Positions 63,182 to 64,000 of a stretch of 64,000 nt of DNA are shown here, piece by piece. This DNA is from Gautieria morchelliformis (taxonomy: Eukaryota; Basidiomycota; Agaricomycetes; Gomphales; Gomphaceae). The notes under the pieces were generated by a model. It did not search any database, had not been told where the DNA came from, and was given only the letters and a program-made list of their open reading frames with translations. The translations under genes and the position numbers were made by a program. Numbering within the stretch: position 1 is the first letter of the stretch; the number at the start of each line of letters is the position of its first letter. The stretch spans positions 62,001 to 126,000 of the forward strand of contig WHVA01000278.1 of the NCBI GenBank assembly GCA_015179125.1, given 5' to 3'.

Positions 63182-64000
63182 AAAAACAGGTCCGATTGAT
63201 CTGGAACACCATTCCCGTCCTGACGAGCTTAGTACAATATCTACGGTTTCCATACAGGACCCGATGGGGATTTCGCCTATCACAACGGTACTGGATTATT
63301 ACCGGCGTTTCCACCTGGGCGAGGAAAACACTACCCCGCCTCCCGTACCCGCTACCCTTCCATTCACCCCACTCTCAGTGCGGGGCTCATTTCGAGCTGG
63401 TTCGGAGCCCGTCGAAAATCTTGCTGGCATAGATGTATCCGGAAACAGCTCGGAGACGCTCGAGATGAGGTCTTTTCGTGCTGAACTCAAGCTTGGACTT
63501 CAGTCTCGGAGACTCAGAGATGCCCAGCATGAACTGCAGAAACGCCAGGCACAAGTGGATAGGCTTACAGCACAGCTTAGAGAGCAAGAGCTGGATCCCG
63601 CATTGGTTAGAGCCAAAATCGGAGATGGAGGAGAGGTCCCAGCGAGACACAACGAAGTCCATGAGCAAGTGGACTTGGAGGAGAGCAGTATTGGTGATAA
63701 AGATATTGCGCGGGTTGACACATCTGAGCCTTCATCCTGCATCAGATGTGAGATCCGGAGTCAGTCTGCGAAGTTATCTTTGCTACATCTTCGTACGATG
63801 GAGTTCCGAGTTAGAATGTCTGAGCGCAGACAGATCGAGACTGAGAGCCATGCCGTGCGACTACTAGACGCTCTGCAATCGGAAAGACGGGTGAGGCTGC
63901 AGCTAGAGGCTGAATTAGTGGCAGAAAGGCAAAAAAGGCGAGGTGCAGAAACGGTGGGAGAAGCGATTGCAAATGAAGCAAAATGGCCATTCGTCATGCC
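63182..64000 (+). CDS. Coiled-coil protein, partial (runs off the window)
   Basis: The frame is open from 63,156 to the last base. A good acceptor (aaatttag) ends at 63,181, so the exon probably starts at 63,182; earlier exons were not identified. The N-terminal part (PPPVPATLPFTPLSVRGSF) is Pro/Ser-rich. From 63,465 the chain is rich in Leu, Glu, Arg and Gln with heptads (LRDAQHELQKRQAQVDRL, LDALQSERRVRLQLEAEL). A long coiled coil is likely, interrupted by an acidic loop. The family is unknown. Confidence 0.55.

Overview
The window is eukaryotic nuclear DNA, most likely from a wood-decay or litter-decay basidiomycete (Agaricomycetes). Genes are cut by many 47-65 nt GT..AG introns. The families include a fungus-type protein kinase of the FunK1 kind, a DUF6533-type membrane protein and a class II (manganese-peroxidase type) haem peroxidase. 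The transposon load (Ty1/copia, RNase H-carrying LINE, possible Ty3/gypsy debris) also fits. No rRNA, CRISPR array or prokaryotic operon was seen.

Layout. 0-9.98 kb is transposon- and duplication-rich: a 237-bp tandem repeat, a kinase gene duplicated with about 2 kb of flank (copy 1 intact, copy 2 decayed), a membrane-protein remnant between the copies, a copia Gag fragment, a LINE ORF1 pseudogene and a possible gypsy end. 10-14.3 kb has no recognisable gene. 14.8-16.5 kb carries a DUF6533-like seven-helix protein (minus). 19.65-20.69 kb holds a 5'-truncated class II peroxidase. 20.7-24.1 kb is repeat-rich, with a tRNA-like (SINE head) sequence and a 500-bp dispersed repeat. 24.1-29.35 kb is a full-length but inactivated copia element with 496-bp LTRs, followed by the 3' end of a LINE with an A19 tail.

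30.47-48.08 kb is a four-unit tandem segmental array. Each unit carries a copy of a multi-exon gene for an unrecognised Cys/His-rich protein, a shared spacer and the 3' tail of an ABC-transporter gene. Only the third Cys/His gene copy (38,539-40,897; 9 exons, 642 codons) is intact. Only the last ABC tail belongs to a whole transporter gene (47,816-54,088, minus, ABCC type). The array is scarred by fold-back (inverted, templated) insertions, by an inverted spacer block, by LINE insertion and by a solo LTR at a deletion junction.

54.9-64 kb is an ordinary gene-dense stretch: profilin (plus), annexin (plus, 14 exons including a 24-nt microexon), a small Cys-rich secreted protein (minus), a sucrase/ferredoxin-like thioredoxin-fold protein (minus), a decayed coiled-coil gene (minus), a small unknown ORF (plus) and a coiled-coil gene running off the right edge (plus). 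Profilin and annexin are neighbours that both act at the actin/membrane interface; no other functional clustering is evident. All exon models were made by eye from splice signals, reading phase and family resemblance, with no alignment or RNA data.
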